From assembly GCA_945869845.1 (NCBI GenBank), contig CAMBRG010000002.1, positions 1 through 64,000 on the forward strand: DNA of 64,000 bases. Reading direction: 5' to 3'. The notes beneath the pieces were generated by a model, which was not told the DNA's origin, searched no databases, and worked only from the letters and a program-made list of their open reading frames with translations. Position numbers and translations under genes: made by a program. Shown piece by piece: positions 30,506 through 39,691 of this stretch (within the stretch, counting starts at the first letter, position 1; the number at the start of each line of letters is the position of its first letter). The stretch is from Opitutus sp. GAS368 (GTDB lineage: Bacteria; Verrucomicrobiota; Verrucomicrobiia; Opitutales; Opitutaceae).

Positions 30506-31039
30506 GTGAACATCGGTGAAGATCTCTGCCTCGCTTGCGGCTTGTGCTGCGACGGCACTCTTTTTGACAACGTCCAGCTCGGGCCGCGCGACGATGCGAA
30601 GCACCTGCGTGCGCTCGGTCTGCCGGTGGCGGTCACGCGCGGTCGGGCGCCCGTGACGTTCTTTCGGCAGCCGTGTGCAGCGTTGTGCACGGACCGTACG
30701 TGTCGGGTTTACGCGGATCGGCCGGGGCAATGCCGGGCATTTGAGTGCGGCGTGTTCAAGGCCGCGCAATCCGGCGCGATTTCGGCAGCCGCCGCTTTGC
30801 GCGAGGTGCGAAAGGCGCGGCGCGCGGCGGAGAAAATCCGCCGCCTTCTGCGCCGCTTGGGCGACACGGACGAGCATCGCCCGTTGGCCGAGCGCTTTCG
30901 ACGCACGCAGCGGCGGATGGAAAGCGGCGCGGCTGATGCGGCGGCGGGAGCGCTTTTCGCGGAGCTGGGCTTGGCCGTGCACCGCTTCAATCTGCTTGCG
31001 CATGAAAAATTTCACGTGCGGGCGGAGGCAGCTGGTTAA
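30506..31039 (+). CDS. YkgJ-like cysteine cluster protein
   Basis: CLACGLCCDGTLF...CAALCTDRTCRVYADRPGQCRAFEC; GTG start preferred because the called ATG (30464) lies in the 16-mer repeat. Confidence 0.75.
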   Translation: MNIGEDLCLACGLCCDGTLFDNVQLGPRDDAKHLRALGLPVAVTRGRAPVTFFRQPCAALCTDRTCRVYADRPGQCRAFECGVFKAAQSGAISAAAALREVRKARRAAEKIRRLLRRLGDTDEHRPLAERFRRTQRRMESGAADAAAGALFAELGLAVHRFNLLAHEKFHVRAEAAG

Positions 31040-31190
31040 CCGCTAATTTCCGCTAATCCACGCTAATCCAGAGAGAAAATTCCGATTATCCGTCCGTGAA
31101 TTCCCGATTCACCGATCGGGTGAGCCGTATGGGTGTGGATAGTGATTCAATCTGCTTCATTGGCGGTCATTAGCGAAGATTAGCGGTTCC
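31037..31190. repeat. Inverted-arm element with 10-bp periodic arms (CGCTAATCNN)3
   Basis: Left arm CGCTAATTTC CGCTAATCCA CGCTAATCCA (31041-31070); right arm reverse-complemented CGCTAATCTT CGCTAATGAC CGCCAATGAA. Confidence 0.8.
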
Positions 31191-31292
31191 TCTTTCTGGA
31201 GGTTCTTAGGCAGAGCCTAGGCGGGTTGAGTGGGCGCGTCGCGCGCGGTTTCTCGTTGTTATGAACCGCGGTGCACTCGGGCCGGGCGATGA

Positions 31293-31316
31293 ACGCGACG
31301 AGGGCGTCGCGTCTCC
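31293..31316. repeat. REP-like palindrome, family C (GCGACGAGGGCGTCGC + GTCTCC)
   Basis: ACGCGACGAGGGCGTCGCGTCTCC; recurs near 45.7, 45.8 and 63.8 kb. Confidence 0.7.
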
Positions 31317-31435
31317 AAGCACGTGAACGATGAAAGAATTTTATTGGTGAATCGGGTCTTGCGGCCGTCTCCGGGCTTGAGCCCGGCGGCGGGCGTGTAT
31401 GCTGGTCGGCGCGGCGCGAGTGTCGCTTTGATCCC

Positions 31436-32911
31436 ATGAAAAAAATTAACCGACGTGCATTTTTGGTGAAAACGGCTTGGGCGGCGGGAGCCGGTGCGCT
31501 GGCTGCCGGACTCCGGGCACCCGCGTGGGCCGCTCCGGTCGGGGCAAATGACGCGGTGCGGCTGGGCATCATCGGGTGCGGGGCCAAGGCGCAGGCGCAC
31601 ATCAAACAACTCATGCTGCGGACGGATGTGCGGGTCGTTGCGTTGTGCGATGTCGATCCGACACAGATCGCGAAGGCACAGGCCGCATTGAAACCGGGGG
31701 CGGCGGCGCCGTTTACCACCCCGGAGGCGCGTGCGTTGCTCGCGCGGTCGGATGTGGACGCGGTGCTCGTGGTGACGCCGAATCATTGGCATGCGTTGCT
31801 CACGGTGTGGGCGTGTCAGGCGGGCAAGGATGTCTACGTCGAGAAGCCGATGAGCCACACGGTGTGGGAAGGGCGCAAGATGGTCGAGGCCGCCGCAAAG
31901 TATGAGCGCATCGTGCAAGTGGGCACGCAGTATCGCTCGGAGGACGGGCTCGCGGCGGGCATCAAGTTTTTGCACGAAGGCGGGCTGGGGAAGATCAAGT
32001 ATGTCCACGCGCCCTACTACGGGAAACGTGACGCGATCCCACGCCGGGCGCCGTGGTATCCGGACTGGATGAACTACGAGGCGTTTTGCGGACCGGCGCC
32101 GGTGTCGCCGCTCGATCGGGACAAGGTGCACTACGACTGGCACTGGTCGTGGGCGACGGGCAACGGCGAGCTGGGCAACAACGGCGTGCACATCCTCGAT
32201 GTGGCGCGGCGCATGGTGCGGGCCGACGGACCGCCGAAGCGGGTGCTCGGACTCGGGGGCCGCTTCGTGCACGACGATCCGGCGGAGACGCCGAACGCGC
32301 AGATCGCGGTTTACGACTACGACGCGGCGCCGGTGATTTTCGAAGCGCGCGGGCTGTCGGCGAAGCCGGGCGTGACTTACATGGACCAAGCAGGCGGGCT
32401 GCGCGTGGGTGTGGTGGCGCACTGCGAAGGCGGCACGTTGGCGGGGCTAATCGGGTGCACGGCGAATGACTCGAGCGGCAAGGTCATCAAGAAATTCCCC
32501 GGGGAAGGCGGCGTCGTGGCGCACATGACGAACTTCCTCGATGCCGTGCGCAGCCGGCGCACGCAGGATCTCGCGGCTTCGGCCGAGATCGGGCACGCCT
32601 CGGCGGCGATGTGTCACCTCGGGAATATTTCGATGCGCGTCGGAACGCCGGCCACGCCGCAGGAGATCGCGGGCGCGTTGGACGCGATGCCGGCGGCGGC
32701 GGGGGTGGCGAGGTCGTTGACGGATCACCTCGGGGTGCACGGGGTCGATCTCGCGCGACGCCCGCTCTCGCTCGGCCCATGGCTGGATATCGAGCACGAC
32801 GGCGACGGGATTGCCCGGGTGGCGTCAGGTGGCGAAGGGACGCTGGAGCGCGCGCGCTATCTTCTGCGCGAGACGCAGCGCCCGCCGTATGTGATCCCGG
32901 AGAAGGTGTGA
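31436..32911 (+). CDS. Gfo/Idh/MocA-family oxidoreductase, Tat-type signal
   Basis: NRRAFLVKTAW signal; GIIGCGAKAQAH, CDVD, VEKPMSHT. Confidence 0.88.
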   Translation: MKKINRRAFLVKTAWAAGAGALAAGLRAPAWAAPVGANDAVRLGIIGCGAKAQAHIKQLMLRTDVRVVALCDVDPTQIAKAQAALKPGAAAPFTTPEARALLARSDVDAVLVVTPNHWHALLTVWACQAGKDVYVEKPMSHTVWEGRKMVEAAAKYERIVQVGTQYRSEDGLAAGIKFLHEGGLGKIKYVHAPYYGKRDAIPRRAPWYPDWMNYEAFCGPAPVSPLDRDKVHYDWHWSWATGNGELGNNGVHILDVARRMVRADGPPKRVLGLGGRFVHDDPAETPNAQIAVYDYDAAPVIFEARGLSAKPGVTYMDQAGGLRVGVVAHCEGGTLAGLIGCTANDSSGKVIKKFPGEGGVVAHMTNFLDAVRSRRTQDLAASAEIGHASAAMCHLGNISMRVGTPATPQEIAGALDAMPAAAGVARSLTDHLGVHGVDLARRPLSLGPWLDIEHDGDGIARVASGGEGTLERARYLLRETQRPPYVIPEKV

Positions 32912-32919
32912 TTTGAGCG

Positions 32920-34308
32920 ATGAGAATCCTGCATGCCGGAGCCCGGGGAGGGGCGTTGAGTCTGATGCTGGTGATCGCGCTGGGTGCCGCGGAAACGACG
33001 GTGGCGGTCGGCGGGGCGAAAGTTGATATCACGCCGGAGCTGCCGATCCGGCTGGCGGGTTACCAGTCGCGGCTCGCCGAAGCCACGCGGGTGGAGGCGC
33101 CGCTGTCGGCGCGCGCGCTCGCGATCGGATCGGATGCGGATGGGAAGGTGGTGCTGGTGACGGCGGAGGTGATCGCGGTGAGCGAAACGATGAGCGATGC
33201 CGTGGCGGCGGCGGTGCGGGCGAAGCATCCGGGGCTCACGCGGGAGCGCATCGCGGTGTGCGCGACGCATCAACACACGGGACCGGCGATCGCGGGCACC
33301 ATTCCCTTTATGTTTTCGCGGGATTTACCCGCGGAAGAGAACGCGCGAATCGAGCGCTATGCGGCGAAGTTGCAGGAGAAACTCATCGAAGTGGCGCTGG
33401 CGGCGTTGGCGGATCGACGGCCGGCACGGCTCGCGTGGGCGCAAGGCACGGCGGAGTTCGCGGTGAATCGCCGGCTGCTTGTTGACGGCAAACACACCGG
33501 TTACAAAGCGACGCCGGGCGGGCCGGTGGATCATGCGCTGCCGGTGCTGCGGGCGGTGGATGCGCAAGGCGCGGTGCGCGCCGTGTTGGTGAATTACGCG
33601 TGCCATTGCACGACGCTCAAGGGCGGCGACAACTACGTGCATCCCGACTGGGCCGGCGAGGCGGCGAAACGCATCGAGGGCAGGCACGCGGGGGCGGTGG
33701 CGCTCGTGGCGATCGGTTGCGGGGCGGACGCCGATCCGCAGCCCCGGGGCTTGCCGGCGGTGGCGACGAATGGCGGCGCGGTGGCCGATGCAGTGGCGCG
33801 GGTCATGGCGGGGGAAATGCGCGCGCTGGGCCGGGTGACGCACGCGGCGTTTCGGCGCATCGAACTGCCGCTGGGTCGCGTGGTGCCGCGCGCGGAACTC
33901 GAGGGGCGGCTCACGGGAAAGTCGAATGTGGCCTACGCGGCGGCGCAGTTTTTGCGGCAACTCGACGCCGGGAAACCGTTGCCCTCGGTCGTGCCCTATC
34001 CGGTGCAGGCGTGGGCGTTTGACGGGGATTTCGCGATGGTGTTTCTGGGCGGCGAAGTCGTCGCGGACTATGCGCTGCGGTTGAAACGCGAGCTCGGGGT
34101 TTCGCGCCTGTGGGTAAACGCCTACGCGAACCATGTGCCGTGCTACATTCCCTCGCGCCAAGTGCTCAAGGAAGGCGGGTATGAAGCGGAGGCCGCGATG
34201 GACTATTACGGCTGGCCGACGCGCTTGGCCGAAGATACGGAAGACCGGATCATGCGCACCGTGCACGACCTGTTGCCCGCAAATTTTCTGAAAGGAACAT
34301 CGCGATGA
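32920..34308 (+). CDS. Neutral/alkaline non-lysosomal ceramidase N-terminal domain-type protein
   Basis: VGGAKVDITPELPIRLAGY, CATHQHTGPA, NYACHCTTL. Confidence 0.8.
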   Translation: MRILHAGARGGALSLMLVIALGAAETTVAVGGAKVDITPELPIRLAGYQSRLAEATRVEAPLSARALAIGSDADGKVVLVTAEVIAVSETMSDAVAAAVRAKHPGLTRERIAVCATHQHTGPAIAGTIPFMFSRDLPAEENARIERYAAKLQEKLIEVALAALADRRPARLAWAQGTAEFAVNRRLLVDGKHTGYKATPGGPVDHALPVLRAVDAQGAVRAVLVNYACHCTTLKGGDNYVHPDWAGEAAKRIEGRHAGAVALVAIGCGADADPQPRGLPAVATNGGAVADAVARVMAGEMRALGRVTHAAFRRIELPLGRVVPRAELEGRLTGKSNVAYAAAQFLRQLDAGKPLPSVVPYPVQAWAFDGDFAMVFLGGEVVADYALRLKRELGVSRLWVNAYANHVPCYIPSRQVLKEGGYEAEAAMDYYGWPTRLAEDTEDRIMRTVHDLLPANFLKGTSR

Positions 34309-37232
34309 AACTTTGGTTACGCGTGGGAATGCTGGTGGCGGCGAGTGCGGGGCTGGTCGCGCCGGTGCGCGCCTATAAGGAAGTCGCGCCGCCCGCCACG
34401 CTCGTGGTGCCGGAGGCGCGGAGCCCGGCGGCCTCGCTGGCGGCGATCAAGGTCTCCGCCGGATTTGAAGTGGAACTCGTCGCGGCCGAGCCGATGGTGC
34501 TGGATCCGATCAATTTCTCGTTTGGCCCCGACGGCCGCATGTGGGTGGTGGAGATGGCCGATTACCCGAGCGGCATGGATGGCAAAGGGAAACCGGGCGG
34601 GCGGATCCGCGTGCTGGAATCGACGCGGGGCGACGGGGTTTTCGATAAAGCCACGCTGTTTGCCGACGGCCTTAGGTCGCCCACCTCGGTGTTGCCGTGG
34701 CGCGACGGCGTGCTCGTGGCCTCGGTGCCGAACGTGCTCTTTTTGCAGGACACCGACGGCGACGGCCGCGCGGACCGGACGACGGTGCGATTTCGCGGAC
34801 TCGCCGAAGGCAACGAGCAGCACCTCACGAACAGCCTCGAGTGGTCGCTCGACGGTTGGGTGCATCTGGCGAACGGGGAGAGCGGCGGAAAAATTACCTC
34901 GACGAAAACCGAGCGGACCGTGGACGTGGGCCGGCGGGATTTTCGCATCGCGCCGGATACGGGCGAGATCGAGCTGTTGGTGGGGAACTCGCAGTTTGGG
35001 CGCAGCCGCGACGACTGGGGAAACTGGTTTGGCTGCAACAATTCGAACCCGCTCTGGCACTATGCGCTCGAAGAACGCTACCTGCGGAGAAATTCGCACT
35101 TGGTGCCGCCGAACGCGATCGTGACCGTGGGGGCGAGCGCGGGCGCGGCGCGGGTGTTCCCGGTGAGCGAGACCTTCGCGCGGTTCAACGACCCGCACGG
35201 TTTTAACCATTTCACGTCGGCGTGCAGCCCGGCGATCTACCGCGACGATCTGCTCGGGCCCGAGGTGGCGGGGAATATCTTTGTCTGCGAACCGGTGCAC
35301 AATCTGGTCCATCGCGAACGGGTGAGCGCGGTGGGGTCCTCGTTTGTCGGCGAGCGCCCGGAGGGTGAGAAGGAGTCGGAGTTTTTTGCGTCGGCGGATC
35401 TGTGGTCCCGATTCACGGCGGCGCGGGCGGGACCGGACGGGGCGCTGTATATCGCGGATATGTATCGGCTGGTGATCGAACATCCGAAATGGGTGCCGGC
35501 CGAGTGGCAGAAGCGGCTGGGCGATCTGCGGGCGGGCGAGGACAAAGGGCGGATCTATCGCGTGCGGGCAAAAGGTGTGCCGCTGCGGGCGGTGCCGCGG
35601 CTGGACCGGGCGGATGCAGCGGGCTTGGTCGCAGCGCTGGAAAGTCCCAGCGGCGTGTTGCGCGATCTTGCGCAGCAGCAACTCGGGTGGCGCGAGCTGC
35701 ACGGGGCTGCGCCGCAGCTGGAAGAACTCGTGGCGGAGTCGCTGCGGCCGGTAACGCGGGCGCAGGCGTTGTGGGCGTTGCAAGGGCTCGGAGCATTGCA
35801 GCCGGCGGTCGCGGCCCGCGCGATGGCGGATGTGCACCCGGGCGTGCGCCGGCAGGCGGTGCGGTTGAGCGAGGCGTGGGCGAAGGGCTCGCCGGAGTTG
35901 TTGCCCGCGATCATCGCGCGAGCGGACGACGCGGATGCGGGCGTGCGGTTGCAGGCGGCGTATTCGTTGGGCGAATGGCACGAGCCGGCAGCGGGTGAGG
36001 CCCTAGCGCGGCTGCTGCGGCGGGAGGCCGATCGTTTTGTAAAGGCGGCGGCGATGAGTTCGGCGCTGCCCCACGCCGAGACGTTGATGGCGGCGCTGCA
36101 GCGGGACGGCGGAGCGGAGAATTCGCTGCTCGTCGAAGTGGCGACCGTGACGGAGAACGCGAAGGCGCTCGCGGGTTTGTTGACGGCGATTGCGGGCCGG
36201 AGTGAAGCGGGCGACTGGCCGGCGGCGTTTCGTTCGCTGGCGCAACTCCTCGATTGGTTGCAGCGCAACAACAAGACCCTCGCGCAACTTCAGCGCACGG
36301 CGGATGAGCCGATGCAGCGGGCGCTGGCGGGGACGGACGCGCTGTTTGGCGCGGCGCGGCGCGTGGCGACCGAGGCGAACGCCCCGGTGACGGATCGGGT
36401 GGCGGCGGTGCGGATCTTGGGTCGTGCGCGCTCGGCGCAGGACGAAGACTTTGAGTTGCTCGCGGGATTGCTGGTGCCGCAAGTGCCGGTCGAAGTCCAG
36501 GTCGCGGCGGTGGCGACGCTCGGGCGGACGAATCGTTCGACGGTGCCAAATCGCGTGCTGGCCGGTTGGCCCAGCCACGGCGCGGCGGTGCGCGCGGCGG
36601 TGATCGAGCTGGTGACGAGCCGCGTGGCGTGGTCGCAGGTGTTGCTCGACCGCGTGGAGGCGGATCCGACGATGCTGGCACAGATTGATCCGGCGCAGAA
36701 GCAACGGCTGACGCATCACATCGATGCGAACCTAGCGGTCCGGGCGACGCGCGTGTTTCAGGCGGGCATCGATCCGAACCGGCAGGCGGCGATCGACCTG
36801 ATGTTGGCGGCGGTCAAGGACCGGCGGGGTAATGCGGAAAAAGGGTCGGCGGTGTTTGCGCAGAATTGCCGCGCGTGCCACGCGTTCGGCGCGGGAGGCG
36901 GCGGGCTGATCGGTCCGGATATCGCCGTCGTGAAGGACCGGACGGCGCCGTATCTGGTGACGCATATCCTCGATCCAAATCGTGCGGTGGAAGACCGCTA
37001 CATGATGTATGCGGCGACGCTGCTCGACGGACGTTCGCTGGCGGGAATGTTGGTCTCCGAGGCGGGCAACAGCATCACGCTGCGCGGACTCGACGGCACG
37101 GAGCATGTGATCCTGCGAAACGAAGTGCGACTGCTGGTCAGTTCCGGGCGGTCGCTCATGCCCGAGGGGTTGGAAGCCGCGCTCCCGCCGGCGGCGATGG
37201 CGGACTTGATCACGTATCTCGCCAGCAAGTGA
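34305..37232 (+). CDS. PVC-type haem-binding CxxCH protein (membrane-bound dehydrogenase domain, HEAT-like repeats, C-terminal cytochrome c)
   Basis: PDGRMWVVEMADYPSG N-terminal propeller, GSAVFAQNCRACHAFG haem site, NRAVEDRYMMY. Confidence 0.9.
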   Translation: MKLWLRVGMLVAASAGLVAPVRAYKEVAPPATLVVPEARSPAASLAAIKVSAGFEVELVAAEPMVLDPINFSFGPDGRMWVVEMADYPSGMDGKGKPGGRIRVLESTRGDGVFDKATLFADGLRSPTSVLPWRDGVLVASVPNVLFLQDTDGDGRADRTTVRFRGLAEGNEQHLTNSLEWSLDGWVHLANGESGGKITSTKTERTVDVGRRDFRIAPDTGEIELLVGNSQFGRSRDDWGNWFGCNNSNPLWHYALEERYLRRNSHLVPPNAIVTVGASAGAARVFPVSETFARFNDPHGFNHFTSACSPAIYRDDLLGPEVAGNIFVCEPVHNLVHRERVSAVGSSFVGERPEGEKESEFFASADLWSRFTAARAGPDGALYIADMYRLVIEHPKWVPAEWQKRLGDLRAGEDKGRIYRVRAKGVPLRAVPRLDRADAAGLVAALESPSGVLRDLAQQQLGWRELHGAAPQLEELVAESLRPVTRAQALWALQGLGALQPAVAARAMADVHPGVRRQAVRLSEAWAKGSPELLPAIIARADDADAGVRLQAAYSLGEWHEPAAGEALARLLRREADRFVKAAAMSSALPHAETLMAALQRDGGAENSLLVEVATVTENAKALAGLLTAIAGRSEAGDWPAAFRSLAQLLDWLQRNNKTLAQLQRTADEPMQRALAGTDALFGAARRVATEANAPVTDRVAAVRILGRARSAQDEDFELLAGLLVPQVPVEVQVAAVATLGRTNRSTVPNRVLAGWPSHGAAVRAAVIELVTSRVAWSQVLLDRVEADPTMLAQIDPAQKQRLTHHIDANLAVRATRVFQAGIDPNRQAAIDLMLAAVKDRRGNAEKGSAVFAQNCRACHAFGAGGGGLIGPDIAVVKDRTAPYLVTHILDPNRAVEDRYMMYAATLLDGRSLAGMLVSEAGNSITLRGLDGTEHVILRNEVRLLVSSGRSLMPEGLEAALPPAAMADLITYLASK

Positions 37233-37360
37233 GCGACGGCGGGCGAGGGCCGTAGCCGACGGGTGGCGTCGAGGGCTTTGCGGGGGCGCGGAAGGAGAAT
37301 TGCGGGCTGGCCCGCGCAATCGACTCGGCCTCCTGCTGGCGCGGCCGGCCGATTCGAAGC

Positions 37361-37747
37361 TTACTTGAGCGGTGTTTCTCCGGGGACGGCGACGGTTGGA
37401 ACGGGTAGCGGGTCAAACTCCGTGGGCGGCTTGGCCTCGAAGTCCTCGCTCTGACGACCGACCGCGAGAAGGAGTGGGCTCTCGGCAATTTTTCCCGGCC
37501 GGACCGAAGGACCGCTGCCGCCACCCAGGAGAAACGCGGGGTGGGTGCGGAGATCGAGGCCGCCTTTGATCATGGCCTCGTCCTTGCCGTGGCACGCGAG
37601 ACACTCCTACTGCATGAGCGGCAGCACCCGGCGGAAGAACAACGCCTCCGTCTTCTGCGTCGCCGCAACGGCCACCATCGGTGCGCCGAGGAACATGACT
37701 GCAAGCGCACGGCGGGCGCAGCAACGGAGTCGGGGAATGGATGCCAT
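37361..37747 (-). pseudogene. Truncated PSD1-type planctomycete cytochrome-domain gene with an in-frame amber stop
   Basis: Continuous frame MASIPRLRCCARRALAVMFLGAPMVAVAATQKTEALFFRRVLPLMQ*ECLACHGKDEAMIKGGLDLRTHPAFLLGGGSGPSVRPGKIAESPLLLAVGRQSEDFE...; TAG at 37609-37607. Confidence 0.8.
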
Positions 37748-37831
37748 GGTGATAACGAAACGCGTCCGATCACTGACCCACGAACGGTGAAATTAGAGCC
37801 CGGTTTTTTTATCCGGCCTGCCGCCAGCCAT

Positions 37832-39313
37832 TCACTCGTAGATCCATTTGTGCCGCCACGGATCTACGGTTCTTTCCTGAAACGCGCGGAGTTTTCCTAC
37901 GAGTTCGTTCTTCAATTCCTGATGCGCGGGATCGTCGGCGAGGTTCATGACCTCGTCCGGATCGGTTTGTAGATCGTAGAGTTCAAACGCCGGGCGGCGG
38001 AGGAACTGCGCAATCGGCCGGCGGCCAAAAACCGTGCCGCCCGCTCCCGTGACGCCAATCCACGACGGCGACTGGATGAGATCGAGCGCCGAGGGGAAGA
38101 CGAGTCCGCTCGCGAGATTATGGATGAGTTTGTGGCGGCGCGTGCGCACCGCGCGCATCGGATAATACATCGTAATCTCGTGCAGCGAGTGCGACGCGTA
38201 GACTTCGTCGCGGTCGGCCATGGGCGCGCCGTCGAGCGCGGGGCGAAACGAACGTCCGTCGAACTCTTTCGTCGCGCCCGCCGGCAGCGCGCCGACGACG
38301 TCGAGGAGGGTCGGTGTGAGATCGGCCCACGAGACCATCGCCGATTGCACGGCGCCGGGCCGGGTCCGGCCGGGTGCGCGCACGATCAGCGGGAGCCGGA
38401 TGCCGGGATCGTAGAGCGTCGTCTTGGCGCCGGGAAACGCCGGGCCGTTGTCCGAGAGATACACGATGAGGGTGTTGTCGTAGTGGCCTGTTTCCTTGAG
38501 GAGCGCGATCAGGCGGCCGACACCCTGATCGAGGCGCGCCACGGATTGATAATACTCGGCCAGCTCGGCACGGCAGGTCGGCGTGTCGGGGAGGAACGGC
38601 GGCACGACAACGTCCTCGGGGCGAAACTTAATCTCGGTCACGCCCGGATAGCCACGGTCGCGGTTGCCGAAACGATTCGGCGCGGGGTAGGTGTCGAACG
38701 TGGGCTTGCCGCCCGGCAGGATGGCGTTGGCGCGATGCGGATCGTCGGTGGCAAAATAAAGGAAGAAGGGCCGCGGATCCGCTGAGGCGAGCACCGCATG
38801 GGATTGCGTAGCCATCTCGACGGGGCTGCGACCAAGGCTCGCCGGATCGTTGGCCACGCCGCTCGAAAGCACGGTCTCAAACGCATAGACCGCCTCGGGG
38901 GCGACATGGAATTTTCCGATTCGCGCCGTCCGATAGCCGGCCTGCCTCAGCCGCACGGGGAGGCTTTTCACTTCGTCGAACGACGAGAAATGGTGGTCTT
39001 GATGCTGGAGGCCATACATGCCGTTGCGATGATTTTGCTGCTCCGTGAGCATCACCGAGCGGGACGGGCTGCAGCTGGCGGTGGTGCCGAAGGCATGAGT
39101 GAACCGCGTGCCATCCGCCGCGAGCGCATCGAGGTGCGGCGTCTTCACGACGCGGTTGCCATAGCAGCCGAGCGCATCTGGGCCGTGATCGTCGGAGACA
39201 ATGAGGACGATGTTGGGCCGCGCCGGCACCGCGGCGGTGAGCGGCAAGACGCACGCAATTGGCGCACACATGGCAACAGCCAGCAGGCGGAGCGGGGAGA
39301 GTGTTTTGATCAT
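37832..39313 (-). CDS. Sulfatase
   Basis: NIVLIVSDDHGPDALGCYG, TASCSPSRSVMLT (canonical CxPSR), LSDNGPAFPGAKTTLYDPGIRLPLIV. Confidence 0.93.
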   Translation of the reverse strand: MIKTLSPLRLLAVAMCAPIACVLPLTAAVPARPNIVLIVSDDHGPDALGCYGNRVVKTPHLDALAADGTRFTHAFGTTASCSPSRSVMLTEQQNHRNGMYGLQHQDHHFSSFDEVKSLPVRLRQAGYRTARIGKFHVAPEAVYAFETVLSSGVANDPASLGRSPVEMATQSHAVLASADPRPFFLYFATDDPHRANAILPGGKPTFDTYPAPNRFGNRDRGYPGVTEIKFRPEDVVVPPFLPDTPTCRAELAEYYQSVARLDQGVGRLIALLKETGHYDNTLIVYLSDNGPAFPGAKTTLYDPGIRLPLIVRAPGRTRPGAVQSAMVSWADLTPTLLDVVGALPAGATKEFDGRSFRPALDGAPMADRDEVYASHSLHEITMYYPMRAVRTRRHKLIHNLASGLVFPSALDLIQSPSWIGVTGAGGTVFGRRPIAQFLRRPAFELYDLQTDPDEVMNLADDPAHQELKNELVGKLRAFQERTVDPWRHKWIYE

Positions 39314-39344
39314 CAGGAGTGAAATCGCGGGGCACCCAGGTCAG

Positions 39345-39585
39345 TAAGCTCGCGGATGCTCAGGGACGAACCCGCTGCGGGCGACGTAGGATTTGGCGAG
39401 TTCGGCATTGAGTGGGTCGTCGAGGGCTGGGAGGTGGCGGAGGTCCGCGGAGAGCTAGGCCTGCACCTCAGGACGGAGGAGCTGCTTCTGGTATTGCTGC
39501 TGGGGTTTGTCGCGCCGGCGGTAGAAGGCGTGCAACGCCGTGCGATGGCTGTCCCCGGCGTGGGGAGTGGCAGTTTCTTGGTCAT
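39345..39585 (-). pseudogene. Disrupted ORF downstream of the higB remnant; HigA-like N-terminus then frame disruption and an in-frame TAG
   Basis: [11 protein letters not shown], then another frame reads [69 protein letters not shown]. Confidence 0.45.
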
Positions 39586-39589
39586 AAGA

Positions 39590-39678
39590 TTAATGATAGT
39601 TTACGATTTCCACATCCCCGACCCCGCTTTCGGTCCAGACGAAACACACGCGGTATTTGTCATTGATGCGAATCCTTG
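39590..39678 (-). pseudogene. C-terminal remnant of a HigB/RelE-family toxin
   Basis: Frame reads *PLVARIRINDKYRVCFVWTESGVGDVEIVNYH*, matching the HigB C-terminal pattern. Confidence 0.7.
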
Positions 39679-39691
39679 CGACGAGGGGCTA

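Noticed and set aside
34317-35981. 554-aa antisense ORF opposite the CxxCH-protein gene
   Set aside because: Arg/His-rich shadow frame of a GC-rich gene; the plus strand has clear domain motifs.
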